Shown here one piece after another: positions 36,824 to 48,302 of a DNA stretch of 64,000 nucleotides; position 1 is the first letter of the stretch, and each line of letters begins with the position of its first letter. The notes beneath the pieces are model-generated. The model made no database searches and had not been told where the DNA came from. It saw nothing but the letters and a program-made list of their open reading frames with translations. This DNA comes from Podospora pseudocomata (Eukaryota; Ascomycota; Sordariomycetes; Sordariales; Podosporaceae): contig NC_085891.1 of NCBI RefSeq assembly GCF_035222375.1, positions 3,596,001 to 3,660,000 of the forward strand. The letters are read 5' to 3'. Made by a program: the position numbers and the translations under genes.

Positions 36824-39473
36824 ATGACGGTTGCGAACGACCGCGTGTTGCGCGTCGAGTCGGTTGATGCCCTTGCACAACAGTTGTATCGCCGTTCTCG
36901 GACTGCTGGCCCGGATTTCAGCAAACTGAGCAAGGCTGTTGGCAGTCTCCAAAGGGTCCTCAAGCACCTACGTGACGAGATCCAGGACGCCGACTCCCTT
37001 CTCAATCAACCGGGATCGGCCAATCATGACAGTCCAAATGGCGTCTATCATGAGGAGCTGACCAGGCTCGTCCAGGAGAGCGACTACACCATCAAGCAGG
37101 TGAACACGATTATCGAAAAATATGGTGGTGCCAGCGCTGTCTCGAATGGCATGGGAGCCGAGAGCCGGGATTCCTCCAGGACCCCTGATGAAGACCCAAC
37201 CGAAAAGGCACTCAAGATTGACCTGGTCAGGGAGCGCGTGGTCTCCCAAAAGGCCAAACTTGTCAACTTTCTGGACATGGTGCAGCTACACAACCCATCA
37301 AAGGTGCATCATTCGCTGGTGAAATTAGACAACAACTCGCAGATGGAAGACATCAAGAACAAGGTGGATATCGTTGCCAACCGCTTGTTTCAAAAAAGAC
37401 GAGGTTCACCAGTGGGAGAGCACCAAGAAGAGCTGTGGCAAGAGTTCAAGACCGAGCTCGAAAACGAGGGGTTCTCGTCAGACGTCCTCCGCAACAACAA
37501 GGTATGTTTGGGCTTGCACGTCAAGTCATAACCCAAGTTTTTGAAGCCTGGACTCACACAGTCAACAGGAAGTCCTTCGGGCATACATACGCGAGCTCGA
37601 ATCGCACAAAGCCCCTCAGGACGGAACACCCCCTTCTGTTCGCGGACTGCTCGAATGGGGCACCCAACAGCCAATGGGAGAGCAGGGTGCTTTCTCATCC
37701 TACCCAGTGCCCAACCCGGACCCAAGACCCAACCATGGTGATGCCCCCATTAGTAACGAGGGACGACGACGGATCCCGACCTCGGACACAGAGAAAACCC
37801 TTCAAGTCCATCGACATTTACAACCTCCTGCCATCTCTAACCATTCATCACATCTCAGCTATGACTACTGCACATCATCTGAATCCTCCGACTCCGAGTC
37901 CAGCCCTGTTTCTCAAACAGCCTTGATATCAACGCGAGATATTCTCACCCTTGACTTGTACGAAGCTAACAAGATGCCTGGACGCCTGGGCTCACGCGGC
38001 CCACCACCCAACTACAACCTGTCTCCTGGAACATCGCCAGGAAATCGGTATTTGCCTCCTGGGGTTCAGCCGCTGCAGATCCCTGGAGCAGATGCCATCT
38101 CTTACGATGGCCAGTACTCGAGGCCTCCTCGATACACTTCGCCATCCTCTCAGTTCCCGCCCCCTTACACCAGAGCTTTGTCCCCAAGTTCATCGACCGT
38201 GACGCCACCGCCTCCCTACACCAGCCAAGTGTCGCTCTCGGTCCCTCATGCCGGGAATGATCTTTCTTATCACCAACATCAGCAGCAACAAGCTCGGCAG
38301 CACAGTAACCTAGCCCCCGATGGTCGAGGCAAACAGATCCCATTGGACGCGACCTGGACCAGAATCAAGCGCAGCCTTGTATCGCCTGTCGTTCTCGAGA
38401 GAGCTGGTGTGCGTTACGAGGCCAGGCCGACCTTTGTTGCAGTCCTTGGCAAGCTGTCCCCCGAGCAAATCGCCGAGTATGCCAGACAGACTGCCGAAGT
38501 CCGAAACGCAAGAGGCCCATCCAATGCTCCAAGCGAGATCTATGAACCCCCCAACCGAGCACGCCCTCGAGGATACCCCGAGGGACGAAGGATGCGTGGA
38601 GGCGGAGGTGCAAGAATTCGGAGCAACAACAACCCACCCCAACCGGCACATTGGGATGATGGCGATTCCTCCGACGATCAACGTGACTACCGCCAGGAGG
38701 CGGCACGCACCAAATACATACCCAGAGGCTACACCCCCGATAAATACCGCCCCGACGACAAGGGTGCAAGAGCCCACCCCATCATTATCTCGCCCCCTGA
38801 TAGCGGCTACGGCGAAGGAAGTAGGGTCTCACCCTCGGCCACTGTTGAGCCGAAGCCGATCTTGAAACAGAACCACGTCCGGTTCAACGATGGACCGAGG
38901 GACATCTCTCCCGGCTATTACACGGACCGCTCCCACCGCGAAAAGGGTCGACGCCGTTCTGAGCGGGACAATCAAGACCGAGATGGCAGAGCCAGGGATG
39001 ACCGGTCCGGTGATCGGGACAGTCGAGCTCGCGAGCAGCGTGAACGGGAGTGGGAGCGGGAACGGGAACGGGAACGTGAAAGAGAGAGGGACCGGCCTCG
39101 CAGGGGTAGTTCCCGCGACAGGGAGAGGGAGAGGGAGGGGAGAGGGAGAGGGAGAGGGAGAGGGAGAGGGAGAGGGAGGGAGAGGGAGAGGGAGAGGGAG
39201 AGGGAGAGGGAGAGGGAGAGGGAGAAGGAACGCGAGCGGGAACGAGACCGGGAGCGGGAGCGCCGCAACCGCCAATACACCGACAGGGACAGAGATAGGG
39301 ATCGGTACAGCCGAGAGAACAGTAATGGCAACCGGTACAGAGACAGGTCGAGGGAAGATGATAGGTCGGCTCTGAGGAAGAGCCACTGGAAGGAGACGGC
39401 GGGGGCGATTGGGGTGGGAGGGGCGGCTGCTACGCTGCTGAGTGTTTTGACGGATGCTGTTCAGTATTTGTGA
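36824..39473 (+). CDS. DUF8035-like protein with coiled-coil start and Arg-Glu repeat
   Basis: Two exons, 36824-37501 and 37569-39473, give 860 aa; the 67-nt intron starts GTATGT and ends GTCAACAG. Residues 1-226 form a helical region (LAQQLYRRSRTAGPDFSKL; LTRLVQESDYTIKQVNTII) like fungal coiled-coil regulators. The middle is Pro/Ser/Tyr-rich. The stretch IPLDATWTRIKRSLVSPVVL...AVLGKLSPEQIAEYARQT resembles the fungal DUF8035 domain. After it comes an RS/RE-rich tail where a GGGAGA-type repeat encodes alternating Arg-Glu or Gly-Arg-Arg blocks. The end, IGVGGAAATLLSVLTDAVQYL, is a short amphipathic or hydrophobic tail. Function unknown; the RE-rich tail suggests RNA or protein condensate binding, which is inference. 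Confidence 0.65.
39120..39230. repeat. 111-nt pure purine tract, GGGAGA-type hexamer repeat
   Basis: Every plus-strand base is G or A. The tract is mostly GGGAGA units with a few interrupting variants. It lies inside the coding exon of the DUF8035-like gene and encodes Arg-Glu repeats. Whole hexamer changes keep frame. Confidence 0.95.
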
Positions 39474-40212
39474 GGAGGACTTGGAGATATACCTATTTTA
39501 ATCTTGCTTTTTTTTTTTTTTTTTTTGTGGGAGGAATTCTTGTGATGAAAATGAAACGATTTGGGAGGTGGATATTAAGGGGAGGGATCTAAAATCCGGG
39601 GGTGATTTCACGGAGGTTGTTGACATTGCTTGTTTATGATTTCCTTTGTTCATAAGGTTGGTTTTGTGATGGTTTAGATTTAGACAGATACCTCTGGTGG
39701 GATGGCAGAGGGCTGAGGAATTGCTTCGGAAGTAACGGGGGACAACTGCGAAGTCAAGAGGATACTCATCAGGGAAAAGGATAAAGTGTGGCAAGCAAAT
39801 GGGAGGACATGTGGAAAGAAACAGGGCACCAAAGATACCAATTTATTTTAGTTTTGTTTACTCAACAATAATACACCTACAAGTCTGTGTTTCGCATCAC
39901 AAACATCCCTCACAATCTGCTTGGTTCTTCTAACCACCCTGAAAAGCGTATTAGATGTCCTTTGAGGTTCGTTGGGGATCTCATGTTGATCATCTCATTA
40001 ATGCTGGCTTTATCTGCTATATATCCTGCTTTTGGCCTTCCCCAACATAAATCCATATTTCCCAATCCTACCATCGTGTAGCCCAACGTATCTCTATACA
40101 TAATCTCACATACATGAGAGCCTGACCTTCCTTCCAAGCCCGACATAAACTCCACAACCTGCTTGCTGTGCCTAGCAATATCACAAGAAATGAAATAATC
40201 AAGATACCTCAT
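39474..40212. other. convergent intergenic region
   Basis: Contains a 19-nt T run (39,508-39,526) just after the stop of the upstream gene. AT-rich otherwise; no gene seen. Confidence 0.6.
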
Positions 40213-42939
40213 CTACCTTCTCCTCGCAGTCCTCCTCTGCGGCAGAGCCCCAGCCCCAGCCCCAGCATTCGAAGCGTTATTGGAAGGCCCATAACCACCC
40301 AAATCGCCAATCGTGACAAAGCCTTGCTCTGCCGTCAACTTCCCACCCCCCTCCACAGTGCTCCCCGTCAGTTTACCAAGCAACGCCGCCTTTGCCTTTC
40401 TCGACTGCGGATCCTCAAAGTGGAGCTGCGAGCTCGACACAAGCGGCCCCTGTGATTTGTCCTTGTCCCCGAGCGAGCCATTTTCTGCATCCTTCTGCTC
40501 GGAGCTGCTAGCTGCCGATATGTTGGACACGGCCGACACATTGGAGATGGCCCTGCCCAAGATCTCTCTCTTGCGTCTCTTGGCTTGGGGCTGCTGCCTG
40601 TCACCTTCCATGGAGGACAACCGGTCAGCCGTGAGTCCAGCACTCTCTGACCCGGCGGCGATGACTGTGCTGGTTGTCCTCTTGAGAAGGGCGGATGTTA
40701 GCTTTTCTGACAGAGCGATACGCTCCTGTTCTGCACGCATTGCCCGCAACTTTTCTGCGTTATCTTTGCGTGCTTCCACCTCGGGTATAGAATGGAGGGG
40801 AGAGGCCGTGTCTGCTGACTGCCCGACATCGCCATCGGTGGCCTCAGAATCGGCCACTTCGGAACGTGTGCGGCTAAGGGGTTTGTGAGTTTCTGGTGCC
40901 TGTCGGGATCGCGAAGAAGCCGAGGAGGAGGATGAGGGCCTATTCAGACAGTTGGGTAAGGCTTCCGAGAGAGGCGCTCTGGGTGTCTCATTGGAGGGGG
41001 TTTTGGTAGATTCGCTGGGAGCATGGTGAGTGGGTGCGGTTTCAAAGTGTGTATTGGCCGTCGTCAAGAAGGAGTCTTCTGGCGCCATTCTCTTTTTAGG
41101 CGGTTTAGCGACTGTGTCCGTCTTCTCAAGGGCAAAAGCTGACGCATCGATATCTGAGCGACGTGTAGGCTTGGTCGTGGCAGTTGACTTGGACAACAAG
41201 TCCTTGTCTACCGTGTCTCTTGCTGCTTGCTTGGGCTTCTGCCTGCCCTTCGTGGCCTCGGGAGTCTCATATGCCATGGTGTGCTTTGGGCCCTGCAAAT
41301 CCTGCTGCTTTAGCTCTGGAAATAGGAAGTCCCGGATAGGAACAATAGAGCCCGTAGATATGCATTTCCACAACCAACCGGCATTCACAACAGGTATTTT
41401 CCACTCCAACGCAAGCTTCAACTTCTGCGGCCTGATCCCAGAGAGCGTCGGGCAGACTAATATGGAGATATCGGCAGTGAATCGCTCTTCGTATCTCGCC
41501 CCCAATTGCCTGATGGACTTGTCGATCTGGTTGAGGTCGACGCCAGTGAAGTTGGACGTGCAGATTGAGAGTTTCTCAAAACCCGGAATGGGAAATGTTG
41601 GGAATGGACGCCCGATGACATGGTCTGCTGGGTGGAAAAAGCGCTTCTTGTGGAGGCATTTCTCGATATAAAATTCGGTAATGATGCTGACGTTCTCGGG
41701 GACTTTTGGCTGTATCTCGGGAGGAGAGTCCTGCGGTATAATAAAGAACCGATGTGCCATCTGAGCACCAGATGCCGAGGAAACTTCTTCTAGAGAATGG
41801 CATATCATGCCCCCCAAAGAGGCCACAGTGTTGAGAAGCATCTCGGTCTTTTTGGCCGAGAACCCATGGATGAAGAAGCAACACGAGGCGAACACGCCGC
41901 TTTCATCGGGGCGACCGAAAGACGAGAGCTTTGAGCCTTGGGTGTCCATTGACTTCGTGGGATTTGGGCCTGAAAGTGATGGTTGTGTGACATGCTGAAA
42001 AGACACTGAGGGAGCAGGTTGTTGAGGGGCGGTCTCGAAAGGTTCGGCGGTCTCGGGCTGTGGTGGCTTGCCCATGCCTAAAATGTCCCCCCAAAGGTTA
42101 TCTCTCTGACTATTAAGCTTCATACTGGCAGTCTTGCGCAGCTTTCGCTTTCCATCCTCCTGGGCGGCGGCATTTTCTCTCAGCCGCTTTCCCATAGCAG
42201 CGTGCTGTGCCCGTTCCTTGTTCCAAGCACCGACACCCCTTTCTTCCGGAGGCAACACAGGGTCGTAGTACCTCTCATCCAAGATCATGCCTCGTTCGAC
42301 ACTGTCTCTGACCCACTCGACCGACACGGTCTGTTGTCCCCATCTCTTGGAGGCGTAATATTTCTTGCCTTCGGGCTTCTGTGCAATCAGGTGCGTGACG
42401 TCCTTGACGAGATCGCCAGTGTAGCGCCCGCCGTTGGCTTCGATCAAATTTGCGATTTCCTGACGGGCGGCGGGGTCCTCGATGCCAGTTGTGCAACAGA
42501 GAAGCTGGCCGCGGGGGTGGTTTGGGTCCATAGTTCCTCCATCCCTCTCGAAGGCGCGCATCTGCCATTGTTTTTCCAGGGCGGCAAAGTCGATCTCGGC
42601 ATCCCTCACCCAGAGATCCCGGACGGCCTCGACCCAGGCAGTAGCCATGGGCTTGATGTCGGGGCGCTCTCTGGCGACATGGCGGTACTTTGCGGTGTCG
42701 TAGTTTCCGACGATCAGATGTGTGCATTCGGGGGTGAGGTCATACTTGTGGAGACCTCCCAGTTCGATTGTTTTCGAGGCGATGTCTTCCTACGGTTGGG
42801 GAGCTCTGGTTAGCTGGAACACGGCGCGGTAATGGGTTGGTTGAGTTGAGGTTTTATTTACCCTGAGGTCGGGCGGGATGCTGGTGCAGCAGATGACAAC
42901 GCCCCGGAAAGGTTGAGCTGGGTCGAAGTCGGCCTCCAT
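40213..42939 (-). CDS. dpb11: four-BRCT replication/checkpoint scaffold (Dpb11 / Rad4-Cut5 / TopBP1 type)
   Basis: Two exons, 42939-42862 and 42789-40213, give 884 aa; the 72-nt intron starts GTAAAT and ends CCGTAG. BRCT1 (about residues 8-100) opens FRGVVICCTSIPPDLR and contains CTHLIVGNYDTAKYRHV. BRCT2 (about 118-205) has RGQLLCCTTGIED, GGRYTGDL and SVEWVRDSVERG. BRCT3 (about 323-423) has FASCCFFIHGF and ITEFYIEKCL. BRCT4 (about 430-520) has LSICTSNFTGVD, ILVCPTLSG and VVNAGWLWKCI. Two N-terminal tandem and two central tandem BRCTs are the Dpb11/Rad4 layout. The family links Sld3, Sld2 and GINS at replication initiation and activates ATR/Mec1 at damage. The tail is disordered and Ser-rich, as expected for the checkpoint-activating region, and ends in basic residues. 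Confidence 0.85.
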
Positions 42940-43026
42940 TGGATCTTTGTGTTTACCCGGCGAGCATGAGCATGAGGCTGCGTGAACGACGACAGAATAT
43001 CTGACGGACAGCGGGAATGCGGACAG

Positions 43027-43037
43027 TCGCGTCGCGT
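43027..43037. promoter_or_regulatory. tandem CGCGT motifs upstream of the four-BRCT gene
   Basis: TCGCGTCGCGT on the plus strand reads ACGCGACGCGA towards the gene. It is two overlapping MCB-like cores, about 90 nt before the ATG at 42,939. Cell-cycle control is inferred. Confidence 0.4.
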
Positions 43038-43126
43038 GGGCAGCTGACATGTGGGGCACTTTAACATTTTGCTGCTGGCTGATGCGGGAGGATCGAAGAA
43101 TCAGAACAGGGGTTAGGGTTAAGCTA

Positions 43127-43741
43127 CTATACATCTTTTCTCTTAACTCCTACAAGTTGCTTCCTCTCTCTCCTGATCTTGAACCCAGTCATGATAACTC
43201 TATGTTGATCTTTGGTGGTAAAATCGATGGTCACTTCCTCCCCGTCCCAGTTGACCTTGCCCGCCCGACACTCTTCCTCGGTAGCCCAGAGGAACCGCAC
43301 ATGCTCCTGAGGGTCAAGTGTCACCACCGGTCTCTCAGATGTGCTTGGGGTTTGCACCTCTGCCTCGAATGTCATCTTCTCTACAGTTCTCCCCCTTCGC
43401 GTTAGAAACACATCTTTTGATACCAGCTCGACCGCATGTATCATGAGAAGCCCGCTCTCCTCCCACAATTCCCTCGACAGCCCATGCAAGACAGTCTCAT
43501 CTTCAACGTCACAAGCACCGCCGGGAATCTCCCATTTGAGTGGCATCGAGTCGTCTGGGGCGCGCTGGATAAGCAGGATGTGGTCATCGTGCGAAAATAC
43601 CAGGGCACCAGTTGCTAGGTGTTTGAGGAGCGGCACATGAGGCCGACGGACCTCGAGGAGGTCGCCAACTGTAACATTGTAGGCCGAGAGGTTTGGTGAA
43701 AATGTGAAGGTGAAGCCTGATGGCGGAGGAGGTGGTGGCAT
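43127..43741 (-). CDS. Nudix hydrolase
   Basis: Single exon, 204 aa. VFSHDDHILLIQRAP and MPLKWEIPGGACD lead into a Nudix motif ending SRELWEESGLL, with conserved Glu residues (REL.EE.G) for metal binding. One residue more than the textbook spacing lies between the Gly and the first motif Glu (GGACDVEDE), as in some fungal members. The enzyme should hydrolyse a nucleoside-diphosphate-linked substrate; which one cannot be told. It lies 5' to 5' in tandem behind the four-BRCT gene (same strand, about 190 nt apart). Pro-rich start MPPPPPPSGF. Confidence 0.85.
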   Translation of the reverse strand: MPPPPPPSGFTFTFSPNLSAYNVTVGDLLEVRRPHVPLLKHLATGALVFSHDDHILLIQRAPDDSMPLKWEIPGGACDVEDETVLHGLSRELWEESGLLMIHAVELVSKDVFLTRRGRTVEKMTFEAEVQTPSTSERPVVTLDPQEHVRFLWATEEECRAGKVNWDGEEVTIDFTTKDQHRVIMTGFKIRRERKQLVGVKRKDV

Positions 43742-44242
43742 ACTAACTGATATGAAGGAGAAGAGGTAAGTTGGTAGGTAACAGAGAAAGATGTTGCTTC
43801 CAGGCCCCTTTTCAGTTGAGCCCCACTCTCACCGCCCAAGTCCTCCACAAGGCAACAAGGCAAGGCACATAAGGCACTGATGCATATCACTTCAAGGCAA
43901 CAAAGCATATGCTTCTTTTTACATATTGCTCCGTGCTTACTCTGCCCATGCATCGTGAGGAAACCTCATTTTCAGTTTGCTGAGTAATGCACAAGCACCA
44001 TGGGCTTAGCTTTCTCCTGAACCCCTCGGAGAAGTGATTGCTGGACTTGATCTCATATCGGTATACGAACCTGAAATCGACAGCTTCATGTAGGTCACAC
44101 AGCACCGATTAGTCACGACCAAATCTTGGCTGCTTGTGAAAGACATATAAAAGTTACCCAGTGAAGCAATATCTGGAGCACTCACTCGTCTGCTCAGTGA
44201 CACTTACCTTGGAAAACTCACGATTCACCTTACCCTGACGCA
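43742..44242. other. divergent intergenic region
   Basis: Between the Nudix and MDR genes, so it should contain both promoters. No motif is clear enough to name. Confidence 0.55.
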
Positions 44243-45271
44243 ATGTCTTCGCTACCATTGTCAATGAAGACTCTTCTCCAACTGTCGCCTCATTCTCCTT
44301 CCCTTACCCTCACCACCTCACCGCTGCCCGTACCTTCTCACCCTTCTGACGTGCTCATCAAAGTATACACTACCGCGCCCTGCAAAGGCGAGCTCACCTG
44401 GGCTGCCGCATTCCCAGATGTGATCCCCTCCACCAAAACCCCCGTGCCCTCTCAAGATCTCGCAGGTGTCATTGTCTCCTTGCCCCCCGCATACACCGGA
44501 GGGTTCAAGCCAGGGGACAAAGTTTACTGCCGAATCGAGGCGACGCGTCCCGGTGCGGCCCGCGAATACGCACTTGCCCGTCTTTCAGAGCTGGCATTGA
44601 TACCAAAGAACTTGGGATGGATCCGGGCAGCTGCAACGCCCTTGAGCTCGTTGACCGCTTGGCAAGCCTTGTTTACACATGGTGGCCTGAATAAAGAAGG
44701 CCTTCTTGAAGGAAAAAATCCTGCGAGAGAGGAGAACGCAAAAAAACGAGTGCTCATTACGGGGGCGACTGGTGGTGTTGGCAGTTGGGCGGTACAGCTT
44801 GCTGCTCTGGCGGGATGCGAAGTGGTAGGGCTCTGCGGACCGAATAAAATTGCCCACGTGAAGGAATTGGGAGCAAGTGAGGTGGTGAACTATAAGGAAA
44901 CTTCTCTTCGGCAATGGGCGTCGCCTGAAAGGGAGGTTGACGTCGTTTTGGACATGGTTGGAGGGAAGACGTTGGAGGGCTGTTGGTTCGCTATCAAAGA
45001 TCAGGGCAAGATGGTCAGTATCTGCGCTCCTCCTGAAAGTGCTAGGCCAAGCCATCTTGTTGTAAAGGAGGGCGTGAACAGCAATTTCTTCATCGTTGAG
45101 CCTCTTGGGGAAGACTTGACTGAGATTGGACAACTGATCGAGGCAGGCAAAGTCAGGCCGACGGTGGATAGCGTTTGGTCGTTTGAGGAGTACGGGGCGG
45201 CCTTTGAGAGGTTGGAGAGCGGGCAGACGACGGGAAAAGTTGTCCTTCGAGTTGCTGACTTTGACAAGTGA
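44243..45271 (+). CDS. zinc-free MDR oxidoreductase, quinone-oxidoreductase-like
   Basis: Single exon, 342 aa. MDR-fold N terminus (DVLIKVYTTAPCKGEL, SQDLAGVIVSL, FKPGDKVYCRI). A nucleotide-binding motif lies near residues 170-182 (LITGATGGVGSWAVQLA), followed by GCEVVGLCGP, ELGASEVVNYKE and VVLDMVGGKTLE. The end VWSFEEYGAAFERLESGQTTGKVVLRV is typical of NADPH quinone reductases and enoyl reductases. The catalytic-zinc cysteines of alcohol dehydrogenases are not apparent. Likely reduces quinones or activated alkenes with NADPH. A second Met at residue 8 could be the true start. Confidence 0.85.
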   Translation: MSSLPLSMKTLLQLSPHSPSLTLTTSPLPVPSHPSDVLIKVYTTAPCKGELTWAAAFPDVIPSTKTPVPSQDLAGVIVSLPPAYTGGFKPGDKVYCRIEATRPGAAREYALARLSELALIPKNLGWIRAAATPLSSLTAWQALFTHGGLNKEGLLEGKNPAREENAKKRVLITGATGGVGSWAVQLAALAGCEVVGLCGPNKIAHVKELGASEVVNYKETSLRQWASPEREVDVVLDMVGGKTLEGCWFAIKDQGKMVSICAPPESARPSHLVVKEGVNSNFFIVEPLGEDLTEIGQLIEAGKVRPTVDSVWSFEEYGAAFERLESGQTTGKVVLRVADFDK

Positions 45272-46234
45272 CTGATAACATGGCTGTGTACGGAGTAGGT
45301 AGTGTAGCTATGTATTGTGAATGATCAGGGCAATGTGGGAATGTTTCCGGTTTGATGTTTTGTGGGGTGTGCAGGGAGCATGGATGTGATTGGCCCAGGC
45401 CTTGTCCTCTGAGACGTTGGGGGTTTGCAGACCCCTGTCTACAAGAAACCTTATTCAGAGACGCAGGGTCCTCGCTGCGACATGATCCCTCAAGTGTTTG
45501 ATCACCCTCATTGTCACAGCTCGAGAGATCCGACTGCCGCTGACAGCCATCGAGAGCACCATGGCATTGACCAAGTCGGCATTCTCGCCCTGTCTCCGTC
45601 AAGCGCGAGTCCTCCGTCGGCCATCAATTGCTCACTGAGCCTCACCACCAGCCTCATGGTGAGGCTGGAGTGTAGCTGTTGTGTAGCTACAGGCCCCTGG
45701 TCCTCGACACCTCCTGATCTTCTTCCAGAGAGCTCCCATGTGCGTGTCCACCCAGCAAGTTGTGGGATGAGACATTACAACCGCACAGGGTCGTACCGAG
45801 CGTACTCGCACACAGACACCCTTTCCCCAGCTCCCTTGTTTCACACCACCTAATTCTCCTTCTTCGCCATTTACCTTGGTTTCTACTCGACACTGACCAC
45901 TGTGTGGTGCTTTGTTGCTTCTCTCCTGCCTTTCCTTTCCTTTCTTTCTCTTTTGCCTTGCTGTGCCTCTAAGAGCCCAATCTTTCTTTCTGTTTTGTTT
46001 CTTGCCCTAGGCGTATTGGTGCGGTCCAGAGCCGCCGGCGAGCTTGGGAACTTGGTCTCGATACCTTCTTTTGGTACCTTCATTTCTGTGTTTTTATACC
46101 TCTTTTTCTCGCGGAACCGGCCGGCCGTTTTTATAGTCACATACCCCTCTGGAATCCGCCTGGTGTGTCAACCTCGATATCGTTGCCGATGCAGACGCCG
46201 TCGTGGTAATCCGCCGACACCATACTCGCCAGCA
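45272..46234. other. intergenic region with leader of the aspartic protease
   Basis: Contains a hairpin at 45,638-45,666 and CT-rich leader sequence at about 45,900-45,960. Open frames here are leader read-through. Confidence 0.5.
45638..45666. repeat. 10-bp perfect inverted repeat
   Basis: AGCCTCACCA (45,638-45,647) pairs with TGGTGAGGCT (45,657-45,666) across a 9-nt loop. Function unknown. Confidence 0.7.
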
Positions 46235-47920
46235 ATGGCATTTTCCTTGCTCCTTTCCGCATCCGTATTGCTCCTCTCCTCGACTTTTAGCGGCCATGCG
46301 GTAGCTTCCTCCTTGCCCTTCACAAACACCACGATACCACCAACAAATGTCTCGATACCGCACACACATGCCCCGATAAAGCTCATAAACTCGTCGGTAA
46401 TAGCGCATGACGACGGCTGCGTTCATCTGCCCATCGTTCACTCAACCAATGCCAACCACTTTTCCAAGAAGCGTGGTGTTCAGCTCCAGTTAGCTAACCG
46501 GTCTGACATCGCGTACTACGCCCAACGTACATACGCCCTGTGTTCTGTGAGGTGACCGTCGTGAAGCTAACAAGTCTCTAGTGAGCATTGGTACACCACC
46601 ACAGCCGGTTTTCGTGCAGTTGGATACAGGATCATTTGAGCTGTGGGTGAATCCAGATTGTACCACCGTCCAGGGCGCCGACGCAGCATTCTGCCAGCAA
46701 GTCGGCCGGTACGATGGCAATACATCTTCGACGGCCAAATCGCTGGGGACCACCAAGACGTTGAAGTATGGCATCGGTACTGCTAACATCACGTATTTTG
46801 AAGACACCATCACTCTTGCCGGGACAGCCACCGCCCTCCAGGCCGTCCAGTTTGGCGTGGCCACCGCAACAGAAGATACCTTCTCGGGTATTTTGGGTAT
46901 TGGGTATGGGAAGGGCATTGCCACCAAATACAAAAACTTTGTCGATCAGCTTGTTGCCCAGAACGCTATCAGAGCAAAGGCATACACCCTCGCGCTGGGT
47001 AGTAAAGAGGAGAAGGAAGGAGTCATTGTGTTTGGTGGTGTTGACCCCTCGAAATTCGCCGGTCCCTTGGCCAAGCTGCCCATTATTGATGCCAACAACT
47101 CACCGGACCAAGTGCCTCGTTTCTGGGTCGACATGAATTCGATTGCTATCACGCCACCCAACAACGATACGAAAGTGTACGAGGGCAGCAAGATGCCCGT
47201 GTTCCTGGACTCCGGGTCGACAATGACACTGCTTCCACCCGATCTTGCAGCGACGATCGCGAAGGACTTTGGGGCCGACAAAGAGGATGACAACGGGTTT
47301 TACCGCATCGACTGCGGTTTGACATCCATGAACGGAACCCTGGACTTCTCCTTCAATGGACTCAAGATCAGAGTCCCGTACAAGGAGATGATCAGAGAGG
47401 TGCCCAGCAACCCGCCTGCGTGCTTCTTGGGCATTACACCAAGCAAGAAGTTTACCCTTTTGGGGGACACATTTCTACGGTCTGCTTATGGTATGTTTTC
47501 TGTCCGCCACAGTGTTATACACGGTCACACTAACGGGGTGAGACAGTCGTGTTCGACCTCGAGACAGACTCTATTTGGATGACGCAAGCTACAAGCTGCG
47601 GTTCCACCCCTGCCGCACTTGGTAGCGTTAACGATCTGTCCATGGTGGTGGGCGCGTGCGGTTTGACAGCTGAACCAGCGGTGACCGTTTCGAGTGCTGG
47701 CGGCACAACGGCGACCCCTGGTGTTGGTGTTGGTGGTGGTGGTACTGGATCGGATACGAACGGGGCCTCTGCGACAGTCTCCACGGTTGTGGTGCCTGAA
47801 TCGCCACCAGGTGCAACCTCGACAGCAGGGTCACCAGTTACTTCATCAAGTTCAAGATGTCATCCGATGGCGGTCGTTGCCATGGCTTTTGCCCTCTTGG
47901 CCCTGGCGAACATGGGTTGA
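46235..47920 (+). CDS. GPI-anchored aspartic protease (yapsin-like, pepsin family A1)
   Basis: Three exons, 46235-46526, 46582-47490 and 47547-47920, give 524 aa; introns of 55 and 56 nt (GTACAT...CTCTAG; GTATGT...GACAG). Signal peptide MAFSLLLSASVLLLSSTF. A short N-glycosylation-rich propeptide ends near KKRGV. The first catalytic motif is LDTGSFELWV (Asp112) and the second FLDSGSTMTLLP (Asp307). GILGIGYGKG and FTLLGDTFLRSAYVVFDLE are standard A1 landmarks. A Ser/Thr/Gly-rich stalk and a hydrophobic C terminus (MAVVAMAFALLALANMG) after a Ser-rich omega-site region indicate GPI attachment. Yapsin-type enzymes process cell-surface proteins and support wall integrity; that role here is inferred. 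Confidence 0.88.
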
Positions 47921-48302
47921 GAAAATAACCCGTCGAATTTTTGTATATACCCTTTCAACTGTGCTTACTAGAAGGGTGCCTGGCTGATGAAGGAGCCATG
48001 GCGCCGATTTAATGGCATGATACCTACTGGTCTGTCTCCGTCCACGAGTTCCATCAAGTATCTAGTAGAAATGGCCAGGCCGCACCGAGTCACATCTGCT
48101 GTACGGATACACATATACCTTGGAAGATAGTTATTAGGCTTTGAAAAATACCTAATTTACAGGCTCGAGGGTATAATAAAGTGAATAGGATCACATCATA
48201 AGACTTAAGATTCTTAGTCTACATGCTCTATTACACTCCATCACTAACACGCCTCCTCATTCTTCCCTACAGTGTAAAGTATCGACATCCGCGTTCTTAG
48301 AC
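47921..48302. other. convergent 3' region
   Basis: Between convergent genes, AT-rich near 48,120-48,240; nothing recognised. Confidence 0.6.

Noticed and set aside
38829-39386. Long open frames on the minus strand over the purine repeat
   Set aside because: Repeat-driven (Pro-Leu or Ser-Leu repeats), without stops only because the hexamer lacks them.
43105-43125. Telomere-like GGGTTAGGGTTA near the Nudix gene
   Set aside because: Only two units, flanked by ordinary genes; too short to call an interstitial telomere.
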